NCBI GenBank assembly: GCA_938003765.1
Contig: CALKYE010000196.1
Span: 1 to 53,185 of the forward strand
Length of the DNA stretch: 53,185 nucleotides
Origin: an uncultured Planctomycetia bacterium
GTDB taxonomy: Bacteria; Planctomycetota; UBA1135; GCA-002686595
Direction: 5' to 3'
Shown: positions 8,291 to 16,812 of the stretch, in pieces
How positions within the stretch are numbered: the stretch's first letter is position 1
How the letters are laid out: each line of letters starts with the position of its first letter
Program-made: the position numbers and the translations under genes
The notes under the pieces: model-generated
The model's database searches: none
The model's input: the letters and a program-made list of their open reading frames with translations, nothing else
What the model was told of the DNA's origin: nothing

Positions 8291-9169
8291 ATGAGCACCA
8301 CACGAGCGGAGCCCACGCTGGGCGTGATCGGCGGTTCGGGCCTGTACGAGATCGAGGGCCTGCGCGACGTGCGCGAGGTCGAACTCGCCACGCCGTTCGG
8401 CGCGCCGAGCGACGCCTACGTCACGGGCGTGCTCGACGGCGTGCGCATGGTGTTCCTGCCGCGCCACGGCCGCGGCCATCGCATCAGTCCGAGCGAGATC
8501 AACTTCCGCGCGAACATCTGGGGCATGAAGAAGCTCGGAGTGACGCGCATCCTCTCGCTCTCGGCGGTCGGTTCGATGCGCGAGGACGTGCACCCCGGCG
8601 ACTTCGTCGTGATCGAGCAGTTCATCGACCGCACGCGCCACCGCGCCGACACGTTCTTCGAGGACGGAGTCGTCGCTCACGTGATGTTCGCCGACCCGGT
8701 GTGCCCCGCGATGCGCGCCGTTGCTCTCGACGCCGCGCGCTCGCTGGACCTGAAGGTCCACGACGGCGGCACGTACCTGAACATGGAGGGCCCGCAGTTC
8801 TCCACGCGCGCCGAGTCCAAGCTCTACCGCTCGTGGGGCGTCGACGTGATCGGCATGACCAACCTGCAGGAGGCCAAGCTCGCGCGTGAAGCGGAGCTCT
8901 GCTACTGCACCGTCGCGATGGCCACCGACTACGACTGCTGGCACGAGGGCCACGACGACGTGACGGTCGAGGCCATCGTCGCGGTGATCAAGGCCAATGT
9001 GGGCAACGCCCGCCGTCTCGTCGCCGCTGCGGCCCCCCGCGTGGCCGGCGCGCAGGCCTGCGGTTGTGGATCGGCGCTGCGCTTTGCGATCATGACCGCC
9101 CCCGAGCGGATCGACGCGGCTGCGCGCGAGCGACTGGGGCTGTTGATCGACAAGTACCTGCCGCGCTGA
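8291..9169 (+). CDS. mtnP: S-methyl-5'-thioadenosine phosphorylase
   Basis: 292 residues, ATG at 8291, six bases after truD. Phosphorolysis of methylthioadenosine (a polyamine/SAM by-product) to adenine and methylthioribose-1-phosphate. The phosphate-binding start IGGSGLYEIEG, the segment FLPRHGRGHRISPSEINFRAN, the signature YLNMEGPQFSTRAES and MTNLQEAKLAREAELCYCT are all typical of the MTAP branch of family 2 nucleoside phosphorylases. NYR/NFRAN and the ATDYDCW segment separate it from purine nucleoside phosphorylase. A Cys-containing AQACGCGSAL segment near the C-terminus matches MTAP relatives. Length is typical. Confidence 0.95.
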   Translation: MSTTRAEPTLGVIGGSGLYEIEGLRDVREVELATPFGAPSDAYVTGVLDGVRMVFLPRHGRGHRISPSEINFRANIWGMKKLGVTRILSLSAVGSMREDVHPGDFVVIEQFIDRTRHRADTFFEDGVVAHVMFADPVCPAMRAVALDAARSLDLKVHDGGTYLNMEGPQFSTRAESKLYRSWGVDVIGMTNLQEAKLAREAELCYCTVAMATDYDCWHEGHDDVTVEAIVAVIKANVGNARRLVAAAAPRVAGAQACGCGSALRFAIMTAPERIDAAARERLGLLIDKYLPR

Positions 9170-9213
9170 CGGTTCCCCGTGGGCCGCGCGCGGCCTTGCC
9201 AGGGAGCTGTGCG

Positions 9214-11001
9214 ATGCGGTCGGCCGAGCGAACCCGAGCGGGGCTGATGGCGTTGGCGCTGGTGGGCGCCGGAGCGGTTGCGCTGTCGTGCGCGTCGCGT
9301 TCCAAGTCGGTGGAGTCGCGCGCGATCGACGCGCTCGAGTCCGCGGGAACTGCGGCCTCCGCTGCGCTGCTCCAGGGAGCGCATCAAGGTCCGCCGGTCG
9401 CCGCGGGCGCCGCTGGACCGATGAGGTTCGCGCCAGCGCTGCACGCGCGCTTCGACTCCGCGCGGACGAAGGAGTTGCTCTCGTTCATCGACCGCTACTA
9501 CCGCGCGCCGGGCAACGACGGCTATCAGGCCGTGCTCGACCGCGTCGCCGCGAGCCTGCGCGAAGCGGGCTTCGGAACGAGCGAGGGCTTCGAGCTGACG
9601 GTGATCGAGACGCCGCTCGAAGCGCGCGGACCCGAGCGCGGCGTGCGCGTGCCGGCGCCGGCCTGGACGCCGCTCGGCGGACGCGTGAGCCTGATCGGCG
9701 CTGCGGGCGCGCGCCGCGAACTGCACTCCTTCGCCAAGCCCGAGGCGCGCGACCGCACGATGCTGCCGGTGAACTGCCCGTCGTGTCGCATCGAGGGCGA
9801 GATCGCGCTCTCGCTCGACGGACTCGGCGAAGGCGAGGTGCTGGTCACCGACGCCGAGCCGCTCACCAGCCTCGTGCAGCGCGCGGAGAAGGCCGGCGCC
9901 GCCGCGGTCGTCTCGAGCTACATCGAGTCCTACAACACCGATCCGTCCGGTCGCTTCCGCCACCTCGACGCGATCCAGTACCGCCAGTTGCCGTTCGGCT
10001 CGAAGCTGCCGGTGATCATGATCTCGCCGCGCTCGTTCCAGGCCATCAAGCGCGCGCTGGAGGACGACGGCCACACGCGCATCGAGCTCGAAGCTCAGGT
10101 GCGCTTCGACGAGCGCCCGCTGCGAACGCTGTGCGCGCGCATCGTCGGCGCCGACCGCCCGACCGAGGCCATCGCGACCGTCAGCCACATCCAGGAACCC
10201 GGCGCCTGCGACAACGCCAGCGGCGTCGCCGGGCTGTGCGAGACGGCCATCTCGCTCGCGCGCGCGATCCAGGAAGGCGAGCTGCCGCGGCCTTCGCGCT
10301 CGCTGGTGTTCCTGTGGGGCGATGAGTTCCGCCAGAGCTCGGCCTGGCTCGACAACACTTCGCTGACTCCCGTAGCGGGTCTGTCGTCGGACATGACGGG
10401 CGAGTCGTTCGAGCGCACTGGCGCGATCGCGTTGCTCGAGCGCATGCCCGACCCCGGCGCCGTCGAGCCGCTGCTGCCGGACGCGCACACGCCCTGGGGC
10501 AAGACCGAGGTCGATCCGGCCAAGTTCCAGCCCAACGGACTGGCGCTGATCGGCCGCTGCGCGCTGCTGGACGTCGCGCTGATCGACGCCGCCGGCGCGA
10601 GCCCGAGCTGGCGCACTTCGGACCATCCGTACGAAGGCGGCAGCGACCACGACATCTTCATCAACCGCAACGTGCCGGGCGCGCTGTTCTGGCACTTCAC
10701 CGACTTCGCGTACCACACCAGCCTCGACCGCCTCGAGCACGTCGACGTCGACGAGATGCGTCGCACCGGCGTCGCGCTGATGGCGACGGCGCTGGCGCTC
10801 GCCGATCCGCGGCCCGCGGACCTCGACCGCTACTTGAAGTCGCTCAACGCCGAGGAGAACGTGCGCGTGGCGGCGGCCAGCGAAGCCGGCGACGAGCAGC
10901 TCGCCGAGGGCTGGCGGCGCTGGTGCGACGGCGCACGCCAGTGGTTGCGCGTGGAGTGTCTGCGCATTCCCCCCGCACAGATCCAAGCCTCGAAGCCCTG
11001 A
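9214..11001 (+). CDS. Lipoprotein M28-family zinc peptidase
   Basis: 595 residues. ATG at 9214 is preceded by an AGGGAG ribosome-binding site at 9201-9206. A signal peptide ends in a lipobox (VALSC, cysteine about residue 27), so it is a predicted lipoprotein. The C-terminal half has the M28 aminopeptidase metal-site pattern: histidine in VSHIQEP, aspartate in ACDNASG, the acidic LWGDEF segment, aspartate in SSDMTGES and histidine in FAYHTSLD. GGSDHDIFINRNVPG is also M28-like. The first ~220 residues form an extra domain of unclear family that includes a CPSC pair. Probably an exported aminopeptidase. The next gene starts 17 bases later on the same strand, so likely one transcript. Confidence 0.85.
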   Translation: MRSAERTRAGLMALALVGAGAVALSCASRSKSVESRAIDALESAGTAASAALLQGAHQGPPVAAGAAGPMRFAPALHARFDSARTKELLSFIDRYYRAPGNDGYQAVLDRVAASLREAGFGTSEGFELTVIETPLEARGPERGVRVPAPAWTPLGGRVSLIGAAGARRELHSFAKPEARDRTMLPVNCPSCRIEGEIALSLDGLGEGEVLVTDAEPLTSLVQRAEKAGAAAVVSSYIESYNTDPSGRFRHLDAIQYRQLPFGSKLPVIMISPRSFQAIKRALEDDGHTRIELEAQVRFDERPLRTLCARIVGADRPTEAIATVSHIQEPGACDNASGVAGLCETAISLARAIQEGELPRPSRSLVFLWGDEFRQSSAWLDNTSLTPVAGLSSDMTGESFERTGAIALLERMPDPGAVEPLLPDAHTPWGKTEVDPAKFQPNGLALIGRCALLDVALIDAAGASPSWRTSDHPYEGGSDHDIFINRNVPGALFWHFTDFAYHTSLDRLEHVDVDEMRRTGVALMATALALADPRPADLDRYLKSLNAEENVRVAAASEAGDEQLAEGWRRWCDGARQWLRVECLRIPPAQIQASKP

Positions 11002-11018
11002 ACGCCCACCCCCCGAAG

Positions 11019-12161
11019 ATGAACCCCATCGATCGACGCCACCTGCTCGGCGCCTCTGCGGCCTACGCCGCGCTGGCCTGCACCTCGACCGCCAACGCTT
11101 CGGCGAGGCAGGCTGCTCCGAGCGCTCCGGCGCCCAAAGGACGCGAGGGCTATCCCGTCATGGTCGGCAGCGCGAACGCGCTCGCGGGCATGCGGCTCCA
11201 CTACGAGGCGTTGCTCAAGGGCGCCGATCCGCTCGACGCCGCGGTCGAGGTGGTCAAGGTCGTCGAAGCTGATCCGAGCGACACCAGCGTCGGCATCGGC
11301 GGACTGCCGAACGAGGCCGGCGTCGTGCAGCTCGACGCTGCGGTCATGCACGGGCCGACGCACAACTCCGGCGCCGTCGCATGCCTCGAGAACATCCTGC
11401 ACCCCGCGGCGGTCGCCAAGCTCGTGATGGAGCGCACCGACCACTGCCTGATGGTCGGCAAGGGCGCGTACGAGTTCGCGCGGGCGCACGGCTTCCCGCA
11501 CGTCGAGCTCCTCACCGAGAGCACGCGCAAGCTCTGGCTCGAGTGGCGCGAGGGGCGCGCGGATGACGACTGGCTGTCGCCGCAGCCCTCGACGGAACGC
11601 AAGAACGCCCGGCTCGAGCAGCGCAATCGCGCGCTGGAGCGCACTCTGGCGTACGTGCGCAAGCTGGAAGCGACCGGCTACGACCACGCCTGGGGCACGG
11701 TGCACTGCTCGGCGCTCTCCACGCGCGGCGAGATCGCGTGCACGACGACGACCTCCGGGCTCGCGTTCAAGATCCCCGGGCGCGTGGGGGACTCGCCGAT
11801 CATCGGCGCGGGCCTGTACTGCGACGCCGAGGCCGGGAGCGCGGGCTCGACGGGCCGCGGCGAGGCCTCGATCCTCGCCAACGCGAGCTTCGCCATCGTC
11901 GAGTTGATGCGCAACGGCGCGAGCCCGCTCGACGCCGGCAAGGAAGTGCTGCGCCGCATCGTGCGCCAGGTGCAGCGTCAGGCGACGTGGCAGCCGGCGA
12001 TGCTCGGTTCGGACGGCCTGCCCGCGTTCAACATCAACTACTACGTGCTCGGGCTCGACGGCAGCGTCGCGGGCGTGACGCTCAAGGGCGGCGGCAAGTT
12101 CGCCGTGGCCGATCCCGAGAAGGGCCCGCGCCTCGAGTCGCTCGTCCCGCTCATCACCTGA
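11019..12161 (+). CDS. Glycosylasparaginase-like Ntn hydrolase, exported
   Basis: 380 residues, ATG at 11019. Similar to N4-(beta-N-acetylglucosaminyl)-L-asparaginase, which cleaves the GlcNAc-Asn bond and self-processes at an internal threonine. Family features: the strong FKIPGRVGDSPIIGAGLYCD segment, GEASILANASFAIVELM and VMHGPTHNSGAVACL. By alignment to HDTIG, the nucleophile is Thr227 in WGTVH, so the residue before it is Gly rather than the usual Asp. The N-terminus (DRRHLLGASAAYAALAC) is Tat-like with a possible lipobox. It follows the M28 peptidase gene by 17 bases. Glycoprotein or glycopeptide breakdown outside the cytoplasm is inferred. Confidence 0.85.
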   Translation: MNPIDRRHLLGASAAYAALACTSTANASARQAAPSAPAPKGREGYPVMVGSANALAGMRLHYEALLKGADPLDAAVEVVKVVEADPSDTSVGIGGLPNEAGVVQLDAAVMHGPTHNSGAVACLENILHPAAVAKLVMERTDHCLMVGKGAYEFARAHGFPHVELLTESTRKLWLEWREGRADDDWLSPQPSTERKNARLEQRNRALERTLAYVRKLEATGYDHAWGTVHCSALSTRGEIACTTTTSGLAFKIPGRVGDSPIIGAGLYCDAEAGSAGSTGRGEASILANASFAIVELMRNGASPLDAGKEVLRRIVRQVQRQATWQPAMLGSDGLPAFNINYYVLGLDGSVAGVTLKGGGKFAVADPEKGPRLESLVPLIT

Positions 12162-12183
12162 GCCGGGGCCCGAGCACGACGCT

Positions 12184-13893
12184 TCAGCGCGCGTCGCCGG
12201 CAGCCGGCTCGTCGCTCACGTACGGATCGAACGCGAGTCGGCCGCGCAGCACGAGCGCGACGTTCTCGAACAGCGCGTGGCGGTTGAAGGCCTTGCTCTC
12301 GATGGCGTCGATCGTCTCGATGTTGTGCGCGAGCCACTTGGGCGCGTCCCCCGCGGCGACCCAGGCGCGCGCGGCGCCGGCCTTGAATCCGTAGCGCTGG
12401 CGCAGCGTCACGACGTCGGGCGTGAACTGCTTCAGCCCGCGCTTGTGCGCCGCGCGGTGCGACGGGACCTTGGCGCGCGCGAGGATCGGATCGGTGAGCC
12501 CGTCCTTGTGGATCAGCGACTGCGAGAAGCGCTTCCACGTCCGCACGCACCAGCCTTCGCCGTACACGTCGAAGTCGCGCGCGCTCAAGTGCGCGTCGAG
12601 ATAGCGACGGTACTCGCCGCGGATCGGGACTGGTCCCTGCGGCAACTGAGGCTTGTCGCGCCAGATGAAGTCGAGGTCGATGTCGTCGAGCGTCTCGTCG
12701 CCCGCGTCCCACACCCAGGGATCGAAGTCGAGGTCGTAGTGCAGCCGGTGGTACTGCGCGTCGTTGATCTCGCCGACCTTGAAGTGCTCGACGGTGCGAT
12801 CGATCGGGTGCCCGGCGAGTTGCCGCGGATAGAGCGCGAAGACTCCCAGCGCGAGCAGGGCGCCCAGCGCCGGCGCGAGCGAACGCATGCGCGGCGTGGC
12901 GGCTTGCAGCGCGTGCTCGAGCAGTCCCTGGCTGGCGCACGCGAGCACGCAGAAGGGGAACGCCAGGTAGCGGTAGTGGCGCGGATCGCCGCCGATCTTG
13001 GCGACGTACACGCACACGGCGGCGGCGCTCAGCAGCAGCACCCAGCGCTCGCGCAGGCGCAGCGCGCTCGAACTGGCGACACCGCTTCGCACCAACGCCC
13101 ACGCGATCGCTGCAAGCAGCGGCGCGAGCACGTACACGCCGTAGGTGACGGCGGTGTCGTGCAGGTATTCGAAGCCGCGCGCCCAGTTCACCTCGTCCTT
13201 CAAGTAGAAGGTGTTGGGGAAGATGTCCGCGTAGTACAGCACCCGGAACACGAGCCACGGCAGCAGCGTGAGCGCCGCGACGAGCGTCGGGATCCACGGG
13301 AAAGCGCCGCGCGAGCGCCAGCCCCACACGAGCGCGATCGCGAGCGGCAGCACGAGCTCGTGGCGCACCATCGGCGCCAGGCCCACCAGCACGGCCGCAG
13401 CGCGGTGGCGCGGATCGAACACGTAGAGCGCGAACGCGCACGCGACCAGTTGCACCATGGGCGCTTCGACGCCCGAGGTGAAGTACGACTGCACCGCGTA
13501 GTTGAAGCACAACAGGATCGCAGCGAGGTTGAGCGGTCGTGCGCCGCTCGGCGCCGCGCGGCGCGCCAACACCACCAGCAGCCACCACGATCCCGCGGCG
13601 CACACCAGACCCAGCAATCGGATCGCGGTCCACCACTGCAGGCCGAGCGCGCGCACGGGCGCGAGCAGCAGGCACCACAGCGGGCTCGAGTAGCCTTCGA
13701 CGTACTCGCCGTCGTTGAACACCAGCCCGCGGCCCAGGTGCACGAGGTTGTCGACGTAGCGCGCGTAGATGTACGCGTCGTCGAGCACCCAGGCGTACTG
13801 CAACGTCAGCAGCAGGCTCGCCGCGAGCGCGAACCACTCCAGCACCGTGGGGCGCGCGCGCGCGACCTCTCCGGTTCGGACGCCGTCGTCCAT
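12184..13893 (-). CDS. Polytopic membrane protein, GT-C glycosyltransferase-like
   Basis: 569 residues, ATG at 13893. Several hydrophobic segments in the first ~370 residues (for example LEWFALAASLLLTLQYAWVL, VGLAPMVRHELVLPLAIALVW, APALGALLALGVFALYP). The loop after the first helix carries D38-D39 in LDDAYIYARYVDNLVHGRG-like sequence followed by EYVEGYSSPLW. This is the pattern of lipid-phosphate-sugar-dependent GT-C enzymes and of AftB-type arabinofuranosyltransferases. The C-terminal ~190 residues are soluble and Asp/Trp-rich (FDPWVWDAGDETLDDIDLDF). Substrate unknown. It starts 19 bases after the beta-barrel gene, so likely co-transcribed. Confidence 0.7.
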   Translation of the reverse strand: MDDGVRTGEVARARPTVLEWFALAASLLLTLQYAWVLDDAYIYARYVDNLVHLGRGLVFNDGEYVEGYSSPLWCLLLAPVRALGLQWWTAIRLLGLVCAAGSWWLLVVLARRAAPSGARPLNLAAILLCFNYAVQSYFTSGVEAPMVQLVACAFALYVFDPRHRAAAVLVGLAPMVRHELVLPLAIALVWGWRSRGAFPWIPTLVAALTLLPWLVFRVLYYADIFPNTFYLKDEVNWARGFEYLHDTAVTYGVYVLAPLLAAIAWALVRSGVASSSALRLRERWVLLLSAAAVCVYVAKIGGDPRHYRYLAFPFCVLACASQGLLEHALQAATPRMRSLAPALGALLALGVFALYPRQLAGHPIDRTVEHFKVGEINDAQYHRLHYDLDFDPWVWDAGDETLDDIDLDFIWRDKPQLPQGPVPIRGEYRRYLDAHLSARDFDVYGEGWCVRTWKRFSQSLIHKDGLTDPILARAKVPSHRAAHKRGLKQFTPDVVTLRQRYGFKAGAARAWVAAGDAPKWLAHNIETIDAIESKAFNRHALFENVALVLRGRLAFDPYVSDEPAAGDAR

Positions 13894-13912
13894 GCGCGGG
13901 TCGCGAGCGCCG

Positions 13913-14689
13913 CTAGAAGCCCAGCGTGACCAGCACGCCGAAGACCCACTCCTGCGCGTTCTGGGAGTTGGCTTCGTTGAACATCACCGACGGCCCGACC
14001 GCCAGTTGCGGCGTGAGGCGGATGTCGCATCCCAGGCCGGCGTACCAGCCGATGCCGTCGTCCTTGATGGGCCCGCCGTCGTCGCGGCGATAGAGGAATC
14101 CGCCGCGCGCGTAGGGCACGAAGCGCGAGTCGGTGGGGCCTCGATCGGCCACGCGCAAGCCGATCATGCCGCGCCACACGTCGACATCGGAGCGGCCCGA
14201 GCCCAGCGGATCGCCGTCGAGCTGGTAGCTGTTCTTCATCAGCCCGCCCTCGAGCGCGATGCCCATCTCGCCGCGCCAGTTGTAGGCGCCGAAGTCGACC
14301 GCGATGGCGGTGTCCTCTTCGTAGTCGTCGTCCCCCGGCGTGTCGTAGCGCCCGTCGACCCAGTACGCGCCGACCGAGAGCCAGTACTGCGGCCCCCAGG
14401 TGTGGTCGACCCGCTGCACCGGCCGGCCGACCTGCGCGGACAGCGGTTCGAGCAGGAACGCGGGCTCTGCGATGGGGTCGAGCGCGGGCGCGATCACTGG
14501 GTCGATCACTGGGGCGATCACGGGCTCGCGCGTCGGCATCGGCTCCAGCGACGCCTCACCGAGCGCGCTCGCTTCCGACGTCGCCGTCGCGACGAAACGC
14601 TCCAGGCTCGAGCTGAACGGGTCGAAGTCGCGCGCGTCGAGCGCGGGCGTCGCCAGAGCGAGGCAGGACAAGAGCACGAAATGACTCAT
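13913..14689 (-). CDS. Outer-membrane beta-barrel-like protein
   Basis: 258 residues, ATG at 14689. A signal peptide (MSHFVLLSCLALATPALDA), then a short Pro/Ile/Ala repeat linker (EPVIAPVIDPVIAPALDP, about residues 54-71). A region of alternating hydrophobic/polar strands follows with many Gly/Tyr/Trp (YWLSVGAYWVDGRY, GAYNWRGEMGIALEGGLMKN, RFVPYARGGFLYRR). It ends in LGF with a terminal phenylalanine, the usual outer-membrane insertion signal. No named family recognised. A TAGAAT box about 43 bases upstream could be its promoter. Confidence 0.65.
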   Translation of the reverse strand: MSHFVLLSCLALATPALDARDFDPFSSSLERFVATATSEASALGEASLEPMPTREPVIAPVIDPVIAPALDPIAEPAFLLEPLSAQVGRPVQRVDHTWGPQYWLSVGAYWVDGRYDTPGDDDYEEDTAIAVDFGAYNWRGEMGIALEGGLMKNSYQLDGDPLGSGRSDVDVWRGMIGLRVADRGPTDSRFVPYARGGFLYRRDDGGPIKDDGIGWYAGLGCDIRLTPQLAVGPSVMFNEANSQNAQEWVFGVLVTLGF

Positions 14690-14779
14690 GGATGGGGCTC
14701 CGGCGCCGCCGCAGCGCGCGAGGCGGAGGATTCTACGCCCGCGCCCCGGTGCGAACCACGAGCCGCTCCGCGCGAGACG

Positions 14780-15544
14780 TCAGTCGCGCCGAGGCAGCCA
14801 CAGCTCGGCGAGGATCAAGAGCAGCGAGAGCGCGCTCGCGGCCGCGTAGCCGGCGCCGGCGACGACGATCGGCACGGTCCACGCAGGCGAGCCGCGCGCG
14901 AGCCACCAGCCCGCGAGGTCGACCAGCAGCGCGACGCCCGCGGCGCCGACGAGTCCGCTGCGCAGCCAGCTGGGGAAGCGCGTGAGCAGCAGCAGCGCGC
15001 CGATCACGATGCTCATCGCGCCGAGCGACAGCGCGTGCGCGTGAGTCGAGGCGGCGAGGATCTTCACCGGCACGGCTTCGATGCGCTTGGAGAACGCGAT
15101 GCGGGAGACGTCCTCCCAGTACTCGAGCGCGACCTTGGCGTCCTTGTGCTCGCCCTGAACTGCGGCGCGTGAGTGGCATTGCATGCAGCGCGTCGCGAGC
15201 AGCTCCGCCGGCGCCGCGTCGCCCAGCTCGAGGCTGTCGTAGTCCTCGCTGATGCGGCTCGAACGCAGCCACGCGAGCAGCGTGTCGCGCTCGGCGGCGG
15301 GCAGCTCGGAGGGGTGACCGCTCTCCAGCGCCGAGAGCAGCGGCGCCGTCGCCTGCACGCCGTGGTACGCGCCCTGGATGTCGGTCAGCGAGACGCCCGG
15401 CTGCTCGTCGCGGTTCTGGTGGTGCTCGACGAGGTGGTAGCCGGAGGCCGCCAGCCCGATGAGGAACACCGCCACCAGCGCGCTCAGACCGACGCGCGCG
15501 CCGAGGGCGAGCTGGCGCAGCGTGAAGCCCGTCGACATCGACAT
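14780..15544 (-). CDS. Membrane protein with one c-type haem site
   Basis: 254 residues, ATG at 15544 (a second ATG at 15538). One N-terminal membrane helix (about 17-35), then an extracytoplasmic loop with the haem motif C120-M-Q-C-H124, then three hydrophobic segments to the C-terminus. Histidines in HLVEHHQN, AYHG and THAHALSLG may be further haem or metal ligands. The first two flank the N-terminal helix and the last sits at the start of the second hydrophobic block. No named family recognised. Starts 26 bases after the oxidoreductase gene on the same strand. Its position at the end of an oxidoreductase/ApbE operon suggests an electron-transfer role (inference). Confidence 0.75.
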   Translation of the reverse strand: MSMSTGFTLRQLALGARVGLSALVAVFLIGLAASGYHLVEHHQNRDEQPGVSLTDIQGAYHGVQATAPLLSALESGHPSELPAAERDTLLAWLRSSRISEDYDSLELGDAAPAELLATRCMQCHSRAAVQGEHKDAKVALEYWEDVSRIAFSKRIEAVPVKILAASTHAHALSLGAMSIVIGALLLLTRFPSWLRSGLVGAAGVALLVDLAGWWLARGSPAWTVPIVVAGAGYAAASALSLLLILAELWLPRRD

Positions 15545-15570
15545 GCCCGGCGAGGACGAGTGGAGCGAGC

Positions 15571-16812
15571 TCACAGCGCCTCGAGCAGCTTGGGATCGAT
15601 CGCGACCTCGCTGCGCGTGCGCAACGCCTCGTGCGCCTTGATCGCGACCGCCGTGGTGCGCGCAGCGTCCGAGATCGAACAGGCCGGCGCCGCCTTCTCG
15701 GCCACGCACTTCACGAAGTCGGCGAGCGAGTAGTACAGCGAGGTGTACGGCAGGCCCACGCCTTCCTGCAGCTTGCCCTGCGAGGCCAGCTTGGTCGCGT
15801 CGGCGATCAGCGTGATGCCCGAGTCGTTGTGGAACTGCTGGCGATTGGCGTAGACCTCCCAGCCCGCGGTCGGAGCATCGGCCTCCTTGAACATCCAGCC
15901 GTGCGTCCAGGCCAGCTTGATGGCCGCCATCGCTCCGTTGAACAGCTCGTAGCGGCCCTCGTAGGAGTTGGCCAGCGTGCACGACCAGTCGAGCACGAGC
16001 CCGTCGTCGTAGACCAGCTCGCACGCCACCGTGTCGGGGATCTCGCGGCCGTCCTTGTGCAGGCGCAGCTCGCCGCGCGCGCGCGCCGCGACGGGCTGGC
16101 GCGCGAGGAACCAGCTGTACACGTCGAACTGGTGCGCGCCCATCTCGCCGATCAGTCCGAGCGAATGCGCGGGGTCGAGGTGCCAGTTGAGCTCGCGGTC
16201 GCGCTCGGGCGTCGAGCCCGGCGTGCGCCACGAGGTCTTCTTGTTGTTCTGCGAGCGCAGGCTGGCGAGCTCGCGCAGCGCGCCGGCCTTGAAGAACGAA
16301 CGCGCCAGCGAATACACGGGATTCGCGCGTCCCTGGAAGCCGGCGGCGACGGTCTTGGTCGAGCGTCGCGCGGCCTCCGAGATCGCGCTCAAGTCGTCGA
16401 GCGTGTGGGCCAGCGGCGTCTCGAGGAACACGTGCTTGCCCGCGGCGATCGCGGCGAGCGCGATCTGCGTGTGCAGGTGCGTCGGCGTCGCGATCACGAG
16501 CGCTTCGACCTCCGGCGCCTTCTCGAGCAACTCGGCGTGGCTCGCGAAGCCCTTCACGCCCTGAGCACGGCGCAGAGCCGCTTGCAGTCGCGAGTCATCG
16601 CTGTCGCACACGGCGACGACCGCGCACTCGGGGATGGTGGCGAGCTCGCCGAGGATCGCGCGGCCCTGACGGCCGGCGCCGATCAGCGCGACTTGCACCG
16701 GCGCGCCGGCGCGGATGATCGGCCGCGCGAGCGCGAGGCTGGGTGTGAGCGCGCATGCGGCGAGGCCGCCGGCGGTCGAGAACAGGAACTCGCGTCGATC
16801 TTGAGGGCTCAT
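15571..16812 (-). CDS. Tat-exported Gfo/Idh/MocA-family oxidoreductase, noncanonical
   Basis: 413 residues, ATG at 16812 overlapping the apbE stop (ATGA). A twin-arginine signal (DRREFLFSTAGG, R6-R7) predicts export of a folded, cofactor-loaded protein. The Rossmann fold is clear: VALIGAGRQGRAI, then IATPTHLHTQIALAAIAAGKHVFLE. The usual EKP motif, whose lysine is catalytic in this family, reads E131-T132-P133 here. The C-terminal domain retains GEMGAHQFDVYSWFL, the substrate-side histidine segment. Predicted sugar or inositol dehydrogenase family, but the missing lysine makes ordinary dehydrogenase activity doubtful. It may be a glycoside-cleaving or binding variant. Confidence 0.88.
   Translation of the reverse strand: MSPQDRREFLFSTAGGLAACALTPSLALARPIIRAGAPVQVALIGAGRQGRAILGELATIPECAVVAVCDSDDSRLQAALRRAQGVKGFASHAELLEKAPEVEALVIATPTHLHTQIALAAIAAGKHVFLETPLAHTLDDLSAISEAARRSTKTVAAGFQGRANPVYSLARSFFKAGALRELASLRSQNNKKTSWRTPGSTPERDRELNWHLDPAHSLGLIGEMGAHQFDVYSWFLARQPVAARARGELRLHKDGREIPDTVACELVYDDGLVLDWSCTLANSYEGRYELFNGAMAAIKLAWTHGWMFKEADAPTAGWEVYANRQQFHNDSGITLIADATKLASQGKLQEGVGLPYTSLYYSLADFVKCVAEKAAPACSISDAARTTAVAIKAHEALRTRSEVAIDPKLLEAL

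Noticed and set aside
6269..8953. Long minus-strand frame opposite truD and mtnP
   Set aside because: Mirrors well-supported genes; low-complexity translation typical of GC-rich antisense frames.
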